A stretch of 64,000 nt of DNA, taken from positions 21,326 through 85,325 of the forward strand of contig JAGXHW010000036.1 of the NCBI GenBank assembly GCA_024635995.1, read 5' to 3'. The notes below the pieces were generated by a model. It saw only the letters and a list, made by a program, of their open reading frames with translations. It did not search any database and had not been told where the DNA came from. The position numbers were made by a program, and so were the translations under genes. The DNA comes from Clostridiaceae bacterium (GTDB lineage: Bacteria; Bacillota; Clostridia; Peptostreptococcales; Tindalliaceae). Numbering within the stretch: the stretch's first letter is position 1; each line of letters starts with the position of its first letter. Of the stretch, positions 16,333 to 24,865 are shown piece by piece.

Positions 16333-17517
16333 ATGGAGCTAAAGGATCAGGTAATGGCATATGAACAACAAATCATTCAGTGGCGCAGGGACTTACACCA
16401 GATACCTGAAGTGGGATTGCACCTGCCCAAAACCGCGGCTTATGTAGCAGAAGAGCTGAAAAAGTTGGGGATTACCTGCAAAAATAATGTGGGAGGCAGC
16501 GGCATCGTTGCCCTCATTGAAGGGGAAGCAAAAGGTAAAACCATTGCTCTCAGGGCAGACATGGATGCCCTGGCCATTAGGGAAGAGACTGATCTGGAGT
16601 ACGTTTCCACCAACGACAACATGCACGCATGCGGACATGATGCCCATACGGCCATGTTGCTGGGAGCGGCCAAAGTCTTGAAGGACAACCGGCATCTCCT
16701 GAAAGGCAATGTAAAACTTTTGTTTCAGGCAGCAGAGGAAGGGCCTGGTGGCGCAAAGCCCATGCTGGAAGAAGGGGCTTTTGAAAATCCCAAAGTGGAT
16801 GCAGTATTAGGGTTGCATACTGGTGCTGTAGGGGGAGATATCAAAAATGGTCAGGTGGGCGTCTGTTTTGGTAAAATGATGGCATCCATGGACCGTTTTG
16901 TGGTAAAAGTGAAGGGCAAAGGTTGCCATGGGGCATATCCTGAAAAAGGGGTGGACCCAATCGTAATAGCAGCACAGATCATTGTTTCCTTGCAAAGCCT
17001 GGTGAGTCGTGAGGTCCAGGCAACAGAGCCGGCAGTTGTGACGGTTGGCAAAATTCATGGCGGCACCGCCTTTAATATCATCCCTGATGAGGTGGAATTT
17101 GAGGGTACTGTGAGGTCCACTGATCACCATGTGCGTGAGTGGCTGGCCAAACGCATTGGCGAACTGACCCAAAGTATCGCCCAGGGTATGCGGGGGCAAG
17201 TGGAATACGATTTTTATTATGGATACCCGCCTCTTGTGAATGACCCGGATTTTACCAGGGAATTCATTCTGTCTGTCAAAAAAGTGGTGGAAGAAGAGAA
17301 CATTATGGAAGTGAAAATACCCGTCATGGGCGGGGAAGATATGGCCTATTTCCTGGAACAGGTGCCCGGCACCTATTTCTTCCTGGGGTCTATTATGAAG
17401 TTGGATGGGGTGCAACACCCCCATCACAACAGCCGTTTTATGTTGGATGAAAGTGTTTTTGCCACGGGAACTGCTCTGTTAGCCCAGGGTGCAATTGACT
17501 GGCTGGACAACAATTGA
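16333..17517 (+). CDS. M20 family amidohydrolase (N-acyl-L-amino-acid amidohydrolase/hippurate hydrolase type)
   Basis: A 394-residue metal-dependent enzyme cleaving N-acyl amino acids or peptides to free amino acids in the cytoplasm. Metal and catalytic motifs seen are RADMDALAI (about residues 75-83), the HACGHDAHTAM metal loop (about 97-107), AAEEGPGGAKPMLEEGAF with the catalytic Glu pair (about 134-151) and the C-terminal metal His in HPHHNSRF (about 359-366). The dimerisation domain lies between about 185 and 300. Its stop is 42 bases before an ADP-ribosylglycohydrolase gene, an arrangement echoed at 44723-47489. Confidence 0.93.
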   Translation: MELKDQVMAYEQQIIQWRRDLHQIPEVGLHLPKTAAYVAEELKKLGITCKNNVGGSGIVALIEGEAKGKTIALRADMDALAIREETDLEYVSTNDNMHACGHDAHTAMLLGAAKVLKDNRHLLKGNVKLLFQAAEEGPGGAKPMLEEGAFENPKVDAVLGLHTGAVGGDIKNGQVGVCFGKMMASMDRFVVKVKGKGCHGAYPEKGVDPIVIAAQIIVSLQSLVSREVQATEPAVVTVGKIHGGTAFNIIPDEVEFEGTVRSTDHHVREWLAKRIGELTQSIAQGMRGQVEYDFYYGYPPLVNDPDFTREFILSVKKVVEEENIMEVKIPVMGGEDMAYFLEQVPGTYFFLGSIMKLDGVQHPHHNSRFMLDESVFATGTALLAQGAIDWLDNN

Positions 17518-17559
17518 AACAGGTTCGCTGATTGAATTAGTGGAGATAGGAGGTTTGCT

Positions 17560-18345
17560 ATGTGGGGTGCAATCGCAGGTGATATCATAGGGTCAGTATA
17601 TGAAAGACGACCTATAAAAACAACCAATTTCCCTCTTTTTACACAGGGAAATTGTTTCACCGATGATACTGTGATGACAGTGGCTGTGGCGGATGCCTTG
17701 ATGAGTGCGAATGAGAAGGGTGAAAGTTCCTATACTGAAAAGTTGCAGGCTTATGGGAGGAAATATCCCAATGCAGGTTACGGTGGCATGTTTTTCAGGT
17801 GGATTTTCAATCAACGGCCTGAACCCTATAACAGCTTTGGCAACGGTGCGGCCATGAGAGTTTCACCGGTAGGTTTTTATTTCAATGACCTGACAGCGGT
17901 GCTGAAAGAAGCTGAAAGGAGTGCAGCCATTACCCATAGCCATCCTGAAGGCATCAAAGGGGCACAGGCCACAGCAGCAGCTGTTTTTCTGGCGAGAACT
18001 GGTCACAGCAAGGAACAAATCAGGGAATACGTGGCAGACACCTTCGGCTATCAGTTAAACCGATCCCTCAATGACATACGACCCCATTATGGGTTTGATG
18101 TCACCTGTCAGGGATCTGTACCGGAATCCATTATTGCCTTTCTTGAGGCGGATGATGTGGAAACAGCCATCAGAAATGCCATCTCCCTGGGTGGCGATGC
18201 GGATACCATGGCCTGCATAGCGGGGGGCGTAGCGGAAGCCTTTTATGGAGGCGTGCCAGAGTACATTTTGAAAAGAGTCAGGGAGTATCTGGACGCTGAT
18301 TTACTGGAGCAGGTGGAAATGTTTTCGAGAGTGAAAATCAAATGA
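17560..18345 (+). CDS. ADP-ribosylglycohydrolase family protein
   Basis: A 261-residue DraG/ARH-type enzyme that would hydrolyse ADP-ribose from a protein, nucleic acid or small molecule. Magnesium-site motifs are complete: GAIAGDIIGSVYE at the N-terminus, CFTDDTVMTVAVADAL (about residues 29-44) and LGGDADTMACIAGG (about 209-222). No matching ADP-ribosyltransferase is seen nearby. It follows an M20 amidohydrolase by 42 bases and is preceded by TAGGAGG. A degenerate piece of a close paralogue lies at 14280-14381. Confidence 0.92.
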   Translation: MWGAIAGDIIGSVYERRPIKTTNFPLFTQGNCFTDDTVMTVAVADALMSANEKGESSYTEKLQAYGRKYPNAGYGGMFFRWIFNQRPEPYNSFGNGAAMRVSPVGFYFNDLTAVLKEAERSAAITHSHPEGIKGAQATAAAVFLARTGHSKEQIREYVADTFGYQLNRSLNDIRPHYGFDVTCQGSVPESIIAFLEADDVETAIRNAISLGGDADTMACIAGGVAEAFYGGVPEYILKRVREYLDADLLEQVEMFSRVKIK

Positions 18346-18407
18346 TAGCATCTTTTCATCATGGGTAATAATACTATATAGTCAGGAAAAGTTGAGAGGG
18401 TGGTAAT

Positions 18408-18809
18408 ATGAAGCGAAAAGGATGGATATTCATGGTCATGAGTACCATTGTCATTATGCTGGCAGGCTGCGGTAATGAAGTTGAAGCACCGGAGGCCATC
18501 AGCTTTCAAAGCATAACACCGGAAGAAGCAATGCAGCGGCTGGATAGTGATGAGGAGATCGTTCTACTGGATGTGCGAACCCCTGAAGAATATGCAGAGG
18601 GGCACATTCCTGAAAGTCATTTAATCCCTTTGCAGACATTGGAGAAAGAAGCGCCCCTTCAATTAGCTGACAAGGATGTTCCCATCTTTGTTTATTGCCG
18701 GAGTGGAAATCGAAGCCTTGAAGCTGCAAAGATACTGGTGGAACTGGGCTACACACAGGTATATGACCTGGGGGGAATCATTGACTGGCCGTATGATGTT
18801 GTGAAATAA
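18408..18809 (+). CDS. Rhodanese-like lipoprotein
   Basis: A 133-residue surface-anchored single rhodanese domain. The signal peptide ends in the lipobox LAGC (Cys about 21). The rhodanese core follows: VLLDVRTPEEYAEGHIP (about residues 45-61) and the active-site loop YCRSGNRS with catalytic Cys (about 92). It probably acts as an extracytoplasmic sulfurtransferase or persulfide handler; the acceptor is unknown. It stands alone between the ADP-ribosylglycohydrolase and a terminator. Confidence 0.92.
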   Translation: MKRKGWIFMVMSTIVIMLAGCGNEVEAPEAISFQSITPEEAMQRLDSDEEIVLLDVRTPEEYAEGHIPESHLIPLQTLEKEAPLQLADKDVPIFVYCRSGNRSLEAAKILVELGYTQVYDLGGIIDWPYDVVK

Positions 18810-18837
18810 TCAACCAATATGTCTTAAGCGACATGAT

Positions 18838-18870
18838 AAAAGCAAGGGTGATGAGACTCTTGCTTTTTTT
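18838..18870 (+). terminator. Rho-independent terminator
   Basis: AAAAGCAAG ... CTTGCTTTT stem with a 12-base loop and a T run, between convergent genes. Confidence 0.85.
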
Positions 18871-18880
18871 GATATAATGG

Positions 18881-19303
18881 TTATTCTTCTGGGTAAAGGG
18901 CTTGAAGAAACTCGATGGACTGGGTGATCAACTGTTTTAATACATCAACATCGATGTCTGCCAACTTATTAATGTAGACACAGGCTTTTCCAGAGGTGTG
19001 CTTGCCCAGTTTTTTCAACAGTTTTTCCCGTTCAGAGTCGCCGGTGGCAAAGTAAAGGCTGATTTTAGATTTGCGTGGAGAAAACCCTACCAATGGCGCA
19101 TCGCCTTCATGACCTGAAGCATATTTATAATGATAACGTCCAAACCCAATAATGCTGTCACCCCACATTTTGGGCGGGTGTCCTGAGCTTTCTGTGAAAA
19201 TGTCCAGCAGCGCCAGAGCATCTTCTCTTTTTTTGTCTGACTCCACTTGTTGGATAAATGCCAAAACGTCCTGTTCATTTTCCTTTGTTTTCGCCTGGTA
19301 CAC
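18881..19303 (-). CDS. DUF1801 (YdhG-like) domain protein
   Basis: A 140-residue protein of the DUF1801 family, whose members often have a viral-like iron-frataxin or YdhG/YjbR-type fold; the molecular function is not established. Typical features are MWGDSIIGFGRYHYKY (about residues 46-61), the LVGFSPRKSKISLYF strand pair (about 71-85) and KACVYINKLADIDVDVLKQLI. It starts with GTG, seven bases after AAGGAG. It is convergent with the rhodanese lipoprotein and 36 bases downstream of another minus-strand gene. Confidence 0.9.
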   Translation of the reverse strand: MYQAKTKENEQDVLAFIQQVESDKKREDALALLDIFTESSGHPPKMWGDSIIGFGRYHYKYASGHEGDAPLVGFSPRKSKISLYFATGDSEREKLLKKLGKHTSGKACVYINKLADIDVDVLKQLITQSIEFLQALYPEE

Positions 19304-19339
19304 AGCTATTCTCCTTTCTAATACATATAAAACAATTAT

Positions 19340-19861
19340 TTATCCCAGCAGTACACCACTTTTTGACACGGCTGTTTCGGTGCATCGACTATAATCAAAG
19401 CAGCAGGGCCTTCTTTTTCCCGAATTTAACATGGAACACAATGTTTCAATTCTCCTTTGGCGTGTTGACGGATTTCTGGTGAAACGAATCCATCGAATCC
19501 ACTCCCAACGGGCTTTGGTTGTCAGTTGATCCCATTGAGTTTGCAGCTCAGTGGATTCAAGAGAGCTTGATAAATCCGGAGGGACAACGGGTTCGATCCA
19601 ATCATCTGATTGTTCAACTGCCAAAGACACCGTTTCACCAACGTCAGCATGAACTGCTTCAAACAAAGTGTCACTCAATCGAAACCAATGGCTTCCGGTA
19701 CCATCCGGTTCTAAGGTTGTTTCGAAATCAATATCATTCAAAATACCTTTAACCATGACCATACCCCTGGAAGAAAGGGCTTCGGTGGCATTTGGGGGGA
19801 ATCGGATGATTTTCCATCCCTTTATGTCAAGAATTTTAGTTTCAAAGTGTATTGTTGACAT
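19340..19861 (-). CDS. DUF1905 / YdeI-OmpD-associated family protein
   Basis: A 173-residue protein with an N-terminal DUF1905 beta domain (FETKILDIKGWKIIRFPP through GSHWFRLSDTLF). A C-terminal YdeI-type helical motif, ARWEWIRWIRFTRNPSTRQR followed by RIETLCSMLNSGKR, is about residues 115-147. Related proteins have been linked to bacteriocin or peptide resistance, but evidence is thin. The start at 19861 has AGGAG eight bases upstream; an ATG two codons earlier is too close. The tail after residue 148 is Cys/Arg-rich and not conserved as far as I can tell. Confidence 0.78.
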   Translation of the reverse strand: MSTIHFETKILDIKGWKIIRFPPNATEALSSRGMVMVKGILNDIDFETTLEPDGTGSHWFRLSDTLFEAVHADVGETVSLAVEQSDDWIEPVVPPDLSSSLESTELQTQWDQLTTKARWEWIRWIRFTRNPSTRQRRIETLCSMLNSGKRRPCCFDYSRCTETAVSKSGVLLG

Positions 19862-19998
19862 GATCATTGCTCCTGTTCCATGTATAATATGATTAAATCA
19901 TACCCGAAACATATCTTATTATTCCATGGAAAAGGCAATAAGGGGAGCCTGTTTATCCATTGATTTTGGTTCGACGTCAGGCTACTAAATATAAACAG

Positions 19999-20026
19999 GC
20001 CCTATGCAGAAGTTCTGCATAGGGCC
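19999..20026 (-). terminator. Terminator hairpin of the methionine gamma-lyase gene
   Basis: A perfect 12-pair stem GGCCCTATGCAG / CTGCATAGGGCC lies just after the minus-strand stop. The T-run is weak. A wider inverted repeat GCCTGTTTAT / ATAAACAGGC (about 19947-20000) adjoins it. Confidence 0.7.
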
Positions 20027-20032
20027 ATAGTT

Positions 20033-21232
20033 TTACACCAAGGTACCCAGCACTTGCTCTAAATCTGCGATGATGTCTTCCGGGTCTTCCAATCCCACTG
20101 ATAAGCGCACCAGGCCTTCGCTGATGCCGGCGTCAGCCAGTTCTTCAGGTGTATAGGTTGAATGAGTCATAGATGCTGGGTGTTGTATCAGTGTTTCGGC
20201 GTCGCCTAAACTGACGGCCAGACTGCACAGATGTACGTTATCCATCACTTTCTTACCACCTTCAAGACCACCGGTTACCTCAAAAGCAATCATGGCACCT
20301 GGTAATTTCATCTGACGCTTTGCAAGCTCATATTGAGGGAAATCTTCAAAACCGGGGTAGTAAATTTTTTCCACAGCAGGATGATCCTTTAAAAATGTAG
20401 CTACCACTTTGGCATTGGCACAGTGTCGTTCCATACGGATATCAAGGGTCTTCATACCCCGGGTGATGAGGAATGCGTTGAAAGGGCTAAGTGCTGCGCC
20501 TGTCATGTCTTTAAGTCCGAAGAAACGAACCTCATTCATCAGTTCCTGGGTTCCCACAACAAAGCCTGCAATCACGTCGCCGTGACCATTCAGGTATTTG
20601 GTGGCGGAGTGAACCACTACGTCGGCCCCCATTGTCAGTGGTTTTTGCAGATATGGAGTGCAGAAAGTGTTGTCCACCATCACCAGACAGCCTTCCTGTT
20701 CATGAGCGATCCTGGAAATAGCTTCCAGGTCAGTCAGGTCAAGGGTAGGATTGGCGGGGGTTTCCAAATAGACCAGTTTGGTGTTGGGCTTCATGGCTTT
20801 ACGTACATTTTCAGGGTCTTTTGGGTCAACAAAGGTTACTTCCACGCCAAAACGTGTGATGCCGTGGCTTAGAAGTGCAAAGGTACATCCATAGATGGTT
20901 TCCGAAGAGACAATGTGGTCACCTGCTTTCACAATAGACCAGAGGGCAGAAGTGATGGCACCCATGCCAGAGGCTGTGGCAACCGCCGCTTCTCCTTCTT
21001 CAAGTAAGGCCAGCTTTTCTTCCACTTCTGAGCATGATGGGTTACCAATGCGGGAATAAATGTAGCCAGATTCTTCACCTGCAAAACAAAGACCGCCCTG
21101 GTCAGCGTTTTCGAAGGTAAAGGTGGATGTTTGGTAAATAGGTGTAGCCAATGCGCCCATGTCGTTTTTCTTGTGACCACCGTGGATGCTTTGTGTGGCA
21201 AAACCCATTTTAGATAATGATTCTTTGTTCAT
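20033..21232 (-). CDS. megL: Methionine gamma-lyase (PLP-dependent Cys/Met metabolism enzyme)
   Basis: A 399-residue PLP enzyme of the cystathionine gamma-synthase family, splitting methionine to methanethiol, 2-oxobutyrate and ammonia. The PLP lysine is in [11 protein letters not shown] (about residue 210), and YSRIGNPS and GLEDPEDI are family motifs. Methionine gamma-lyase is favoured over cystathionine enzymes by the active-site Cys in [10 protein letters not shown] (about residue 113), the equivalent of Cys116 in the Pseudomonas enzyme. GGGAGG precedes the ATG. The leader is short and shows no SAM riboswitch or T-box. It would supply sulfur compounds and fermentable 2-oxobutyrate. Confidence 0.9.
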   Translation of the reverse strand: MNKESLSKMGFATQSIHGGHKKNDMGALATPIYQTSTFTFENADQGGLCFAGEESGYIYSRIGNPSCSEVEEKLALLEEGEAAVATASGMGAITSALWSIVKAGDHIVSSETIYGCTFALLSHGITRFGVEVTFVDPKDPENVRKAMKPNTKLVYLETPANPTLDLTDLEAISRIAHEQEGCLVMVDNTFCTPYLQKPLTMGADVVVHSATKYLNGHGDVIAGFVVGTQELMNEVRFFGLKDMTGAALSPFNAFLITRGMKTLDIRMERHCANAKVVATFLKDHPAVEKIYYPGFEDFPQYELAKRQMKLPGAMIAFEVTGGLEGGKKVMDNVHLCSLAVSLGDAETLIQHPASMTHSTYTPEELADAGISEGLVRLSVGLEDPEDIIADLEQVLGTLV

Positions 21233-21291
21233 GTTATGACCTCCCTAATTTTATGTTGCTGCTTGCGATTTAATTAACCAACCGCCATTAC

Positions 21292-21320
21292 ACTATAACA
21301 TTAAACGTAAAAGGTTTAAA
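21292..21320 (-). promoter_or_regulatory. Putative promoter of megL
   Basis: On the minus strand TTTAAA, a 17-base spacer and TATAGT. The -35 lies inside a perfect 10-base palindrome GGTTTAAACC (21313-21322), a possible operator. Confidence 0.4.
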
Positions 21321-21374
21321 CCAATTGTATAAAGCGGAGCAACTTGAGTTAATTTTTCAAAGAAAAAAATATGA

Positions 21375-21596
21375 GTCAATCAAGTGGCACCGGGGCCTGT
21401 GTGGACTCCGCTTATACCATCTACATTTAGTGAAGAGCCTGTAGAAGAATGTGGAGCAGATACTCCTTTCGAAAGGCCGGGGCAGCCGATAGAGCTAGCA
21501 AAAGCGTACGTATTTTTAGCCTGGGAAAGAGCATCAAGCTATATTACAGGACAGACAATACACATTAATGGAGGAAAAATCGTTAATGGGGGATGA
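21375..21596 (+). pseudogene. C-terminal fragment of a short-chain dehydrogenase (SDR) gene
   Basis: The frame reads [18 protein letters not shown], later [19 protein letters not shown] and [20 protein letters not shown]. This is the conserved C-terminal third of YhdF/YghA-type SDR oxidoreductases. A stop lies directly upstream, and the Rossmann GxxxGxG and YxxxK parts are absent, so it is a decayed gene. It sits in the 700-base gap between megL and the aconitase operon. Confidence 0.8.
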
Positions 21597-21671
21597 GTCC
21601 AGACACTGTTAGGGTGCCTGATAGGATACAATAATTAACACATAAAATGAAGAGACGATTAAAGTGCCAAG

Positions 21672-21704
21672 TGCCCTGTTCACAAGTGGATCGGGGCATT
21701 TTTT
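21672..21704 (+). terminator. Terminator-like hairpin (copy 1 of a duplicated sequence)
   Basis: TGCCCTG / CGGGGCA stem followed by TTTTTT. Sequence and loop resemble the terminator at 26355-26384 at the other end of the citrate-pathway operon. Confidence 0.7.
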
Positions 21705-21826
21705 ATTTACGTGATGGAGAAAAAGAAAAACAATATAAGATAGATAGCAATATGATAAAAATGAATTGCAAAACAATAAATATTGCAAAAATATGCATAA
21801 AAACGCAAAAAAACACCTTAAAATGC

Positions 21827-21855
21827 TTGACAATTTATTTTGTCTTGCATATAAT
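21827..21855 (+). promoter_or_regulatory. Consensus sigma-A promoter of the acn-icd-cit operon
   Basis: TTGACA, a 17-base spacer and TATAAT, about 90 bases before the aconitase start. This is a perfect consensus. Confidence 0.88.
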
Positions 21856-21879
21856 CAGTTTTAACATGAAATATGCAAG
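21844..21879 (+). promoter_or_regulatory. Candidate operator: CTTGCATAT / ATATGCAAG inverted repeat
   Basis: Two perfect 9-base inverted half-sites (21844-21852 and 21871-21879) separated by 18 bases overlap the -10 and transcription start of the aconitase operon. A related ATATGCATA lies upstream near 21791. Position suggests repression; the regulator is not identified. Confidence 0.5.
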
Positions 21880-21948
21880 TTTTTAAAATAAAGTTGCAAT
21901 TATTTCTATTTTGTCCGTTATTTTAAGGTAAAACAATTGGAGGTTGCC

Positions 21949-23880
21949 ATGTCGACAAATTTAGCCGTCAAAATTCTGAAATCACATCTGCTGGAAGGTG
22001 AACTGCAACAAGGTCATGAGATTGCCATTAAAGTTAACCAGACGCTTACCCAGGATTCGACGGGTACCATGGTTTACCTACAACTGGAAGCCATGGGAAT
22101 TAAAGAATTGAAAACAGATCTTTCTGTTGCCTACATAGACCATAATATGCTGCAAGCTGGGTTTGAAAACGCGGATGACCATGCGTTTATCCAATCGGTG
22201 GCAGCAAAATACGGTATTGTTTTCTCCAAACCGGGAAACGGGATCTGTCATCAACTGCACCTGGAACGTTTTTCAAAGCCTGGGGATGTGCTGATTGGCT
22301 CTGACAGCCACACACCCACCAGCGGGGGTATGGGTATGCTGGCCATTGGAGCGGGAGGCTTGGACGTGGCAGTGGCCATGGCGAAAGGAAACTATTATCT
22401 TAAAATGCCTCGGATTATAAACATTCGTTTAGAAGGACAGCGAAAACCTTGGACCAGTGCCAAGGACATCATTCTGCACATCCTGGGAAAACTTACCGTC
22501 AAAGGCGGTGTTAACGCTATCCTGGAATATTCGGGCGAAAGTGTAAAACAGCTGTCAGTACCTGAGCGAGCCACCATTACAAACATGGGAGCTGAACTGG
22601 GGGCAACCGCCTCGTTGTTTCCCAGCGATGAAATCACTTACGACTTTCTGAAGCGACAAGGTCGTGAGGAAGCCTATAAACCATTGTCAGCAGATGAAAA
22701 CGCTGATTATGATGAAACCATTATCATTCACCTGGACGAAGTGGTGCCTAGTGCGGCTATGCCCCACAGTCCGGATAAGGTGGCAACCATCGCCGAACTT
22801 GGTGCCATCCCGGTGGACCAGGTGAACATCGGTAGCTGTACCAACGGTTCTTATGCTGATTTTATGAAGGTTGCTGGAATTTTGAAAGGTAAAAAGGTGC
22901 ATCCAAGGGTGAGCCTTACCCTGAGCCCAGGTAGCAGTAATGTGCTGAAAATGTTGGCAGAAAATGGCGCCATGGCCGATCTGATCGGCGCAGGGGTAAG
23001 GCTGCTGGAAGCGGGATGTGGTCCTTGCATTGGCATGGGACAGGCACCTAAAAGTGGGGCAGTGTCACTGAGAACCTTTAACCGAAACTTTAAAGGACGC
23101 TGTGGCACGGTGGACGCGGAAGTCTTTCTTGTCAGTCCGGAGACAGCGGCGGCCTCAGCGATAGCGGGTCACTTGACAGATCCCAGGTCACTGGGAGAAG
23201 AAATGGTTATTGAAGAGCCGGAAGTTTATGCCAATGACGACGGCTATTGGATTACTAATTCCCCTGAACCCCGTACGACCATTGAAATGGGTCCGAACAT
23301 CAAGCCTGTGCCTCAGGGCACTCCCATGAAAAGGGAATTGGAGGCTGAAGTGTTGCTCAAAGCCGGGGATAACATCACCACAGACGATATCATGCCCTCC
23401 AATGCTTCGTTGTTACCATTTCGGTCAAACATACCAGAACTATCCAAACAGTGTTTTAGCACCATTATCGATGATTTCAGTGACCGTGCCCTTCGGGCCG
23501 GCCAGGGGATTGTGATAGGTGGCAACAATTATGGTCAGGGTTCCAGCAGAGAACATGCTGCGTTAGTGCCTCTCTACCTGGGTGTAAAAGCGGTAATTGC
23601 CAAATCCTTTGCAAGGATTCATCAGGCTAATTTGATCAATGCCGGCATTTTACCCCTGGTCTTTGACAGAGAAGAGGACTATGGAATGGTCAATGAAGGT
23701 GATTCGCTCTTTATTAAAAATCTATCGGCTTTGGACGATAAAGGTTTCGTTACAGTGGTTAATAACAATACAAAAGAAAACTTTAAGGTAATCTTCCAGG
23801 GATCTGCCAGAGACGTGGCTATGTTGAAGGTTGGAGGAGCTTTAAATTACGCAGTGAAAGGAGAACGTAATGATGTATAA
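21949..23880 (+). CDS. acnA: Aconitate hydratase
   Basis: A 643-residue [4Fe-4S] aconitase converting citrate to isocitrate. Motifs seen are GSDSHTPTSGGMG (about residues 114-126), the cluster cysteines in NIGSCTNGSY (about 290) and AGCGPCIGMG (about 355-364), and the swivel-domain GGNNYGQGSSREH (about 525-537). The length is that of the shorter aconitase type common in Clostridia rather than the 900-residue AcnA of enterics. The ATG at 21949 has TTGGAGG upstream. It overlaps the next gene by 11 bases. With the two following enzymes it forms the oxidative route to 2-oxoglutarate for glutamate synthesis. Confidence 0.93.
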   Translation: MSTNLAVKILKSHLLEGELQQGHEIAIKVNQTLTQDSTGTMVYLQLEAMGIKELKTDLSVAYIDHNMLQAGFENADDHAFIQSVAAKYGIVFSKPGNGICHQLHLERFSKPGDVLIGSDSHTPTSGGMGMLAIGAGGLDVAVAMAKGNYYLKMPRIINIRLEGQRKPWTSAKDIILHILGKLTVKGGVNAILEYSGESVKQLSVPERATITNMGAELGATASLFPSDEITYDFLKRQGREEAYKPLSADENADYDETIIIHLDEVVPSAAMPHSPDKVATIAELGAIPVDQVNIGSCTNGSYADFMKVAGILKGKKVHPRVSLTLSPGSSNVLKMLAENGAMADLIGAGVRLLEAGCGPCIGMGQAPKSGAVSLRTFNRNFKGRCGTVDAEVFLVSPETAAASAIAGHLTDPRSLGEEMVIEEPEVYANDDGYWITNSPEPRTTIEMGPNIKPVPQGTPMKRELEAEVLLKAGDNITTDDIMPSNASLLPFRSNIPELSKQCFSTIIDDFSDRALRAGQGIVIGGNNYGQGSSREHAALVPLYLGVKAVIAKSFARIHQANLINAGILPLVFDREEDYGMVNEGDSLFIKNLSALDDKGFVTVVNNNTKENFKVIFQGSARDVAMLKVGGALNYAVKGERNDV

Positions 23881-24865
23881 GGTGGTGTTGATTCCGGGAG
23901 ACGGTATAGGACCGGAGGTGGCGGAAGCCACTCAGCGCATTGTGGAGGCAGCGGGGGTAAAGATCGACTGGATCGTTGAAGAAGCGGGAGCTCATGTTCT
24001 TGAAGCCACCGGAAAACTGGTGCCACAAAGTGTTTATGACGCCATCGAAAGATACGGCGTCGCACTGAAAGGCCCGATCACAACACCGGTAGGTACAGGA
24101 TTCAAAAGCATTAACGTGGCCTTGCGTCAAAAATACAATCTTTTTGCCAATGTACGTCCTGTAAAAAGTTATCCGGGCATTGGACGGTATAGCGATGTAG
24201 ACTTGGTAATCTTCAGGGAAAACACAGAAGACCTGTATGCCGGTCTGGAAAACAGGATTTCACCGGATGAGGTGCATGGCATCAAAGTGATTACCCGACA
24301 GGCATCACAGCGAATTGCACAGGAAGCTTTCACCTACGCTCGCCAAATGGGAAGAAAAAAGGTTTGTGCCGTTCATAAAGCTAACATCATGAAACAGGCA
24401 GATGGATTGTTCCTTGAAGCAGTGCGGGAAGTGGCAGCAGACTACCAGGACATAGATTATTCAGAGGTGATCGTGGATAACATGTGTATGCAATTGGTCA
24501 TGTATCCGGAAAAATATGATGTTATTGTCACAGAAAACCTTTATGGAGACATTTTATCAGACCTTGCCGCCGGTTTGGTGGGCGGATTGGGGCTGGTGCC
24601 GGGAGCAAACATTGGCGACGACTGTGCCATTTTTGAAGCGGTGCACGGCAGCGCTCCTGACATTGCCGGACATGGCATTGCCAACCCGACAGCCCTTACA
24701 CTCAGTGCAGCCATGATGCTGGATTACCTTGGAGAAAAAGAGTCTGCCCAGCGTATCCGTAAGGCAATTTGGGAAGTGCTGGAAAAGAAGGAGTCGCTGA
24801 CACTTGATTTGGGTGGCGCTGCAAATACACAAACATTCACGGAGGTGGTTATCCATGCTTTATAA
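23870..24865 (+). CDS. Isocitrate dehydrogenase (isocitrate/isopropylmalate dehydrogenase family)
   Basis: A 331-residue beta-decarboxylating dehydrogenase that by context makes 2-oxoglutarate from isocitrate. Motifs seen are [11 protein letters not shown] at the N-terminus, [13 protein letters not shown] with the substrate-phosphate/carboxylate loop (about residues 113-125), the [16 protein letters not shown] helix [10 protein letters not shown] and the NAD-site region [20 protein letters not shown] (about 260-279). The short length and [12 protein letters not shown] favour an NAD-linked enzyme; isopropylmalate or homoisocitrate dehydrogenase is possible by sequence alone, but the aconitase/citrate synthase operon argues for isocitrate. 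AAAGGAG precedes the start; it overlaps both neighbours. Confidence 0.88.
   Translation: MMYKVVLIPGDGIGPEVAEATQRIVEAAGVKIDWIVEEAGAHVLEATGKLVPQSVYDAIERYGVALKGPITTPVGTGFKSINVALRQKYNLFANVRPVKSYPGIGRYSDVDLVIFRENTEDLYAGLENRISPDEVHGIKVITRQASQRIAQEAFTYARQMGRKKVCAVHKANIMKQADGLFLEAVREVAADYQDIDYSEVIVDNMCMQLVMYPEKYDVIVTENLYGDILSDLAAGLVGGLGLVPGANIGDDCAIFEAVHGSAPDIAGHGIANPTALTLSAAMMLDYLGEKESAQRIRKAIWEVLEKKESLTLDLGGAANTQTFTEVVIHAL

Noticed and set aside
21233..21400. SAM riboswitch or T-box in front of methionine gamma-lyase
   Set aside because: The leader between the presumed start and the gene is only about 50 bases and shows neither aptamer core nor terminator/antiterminator.
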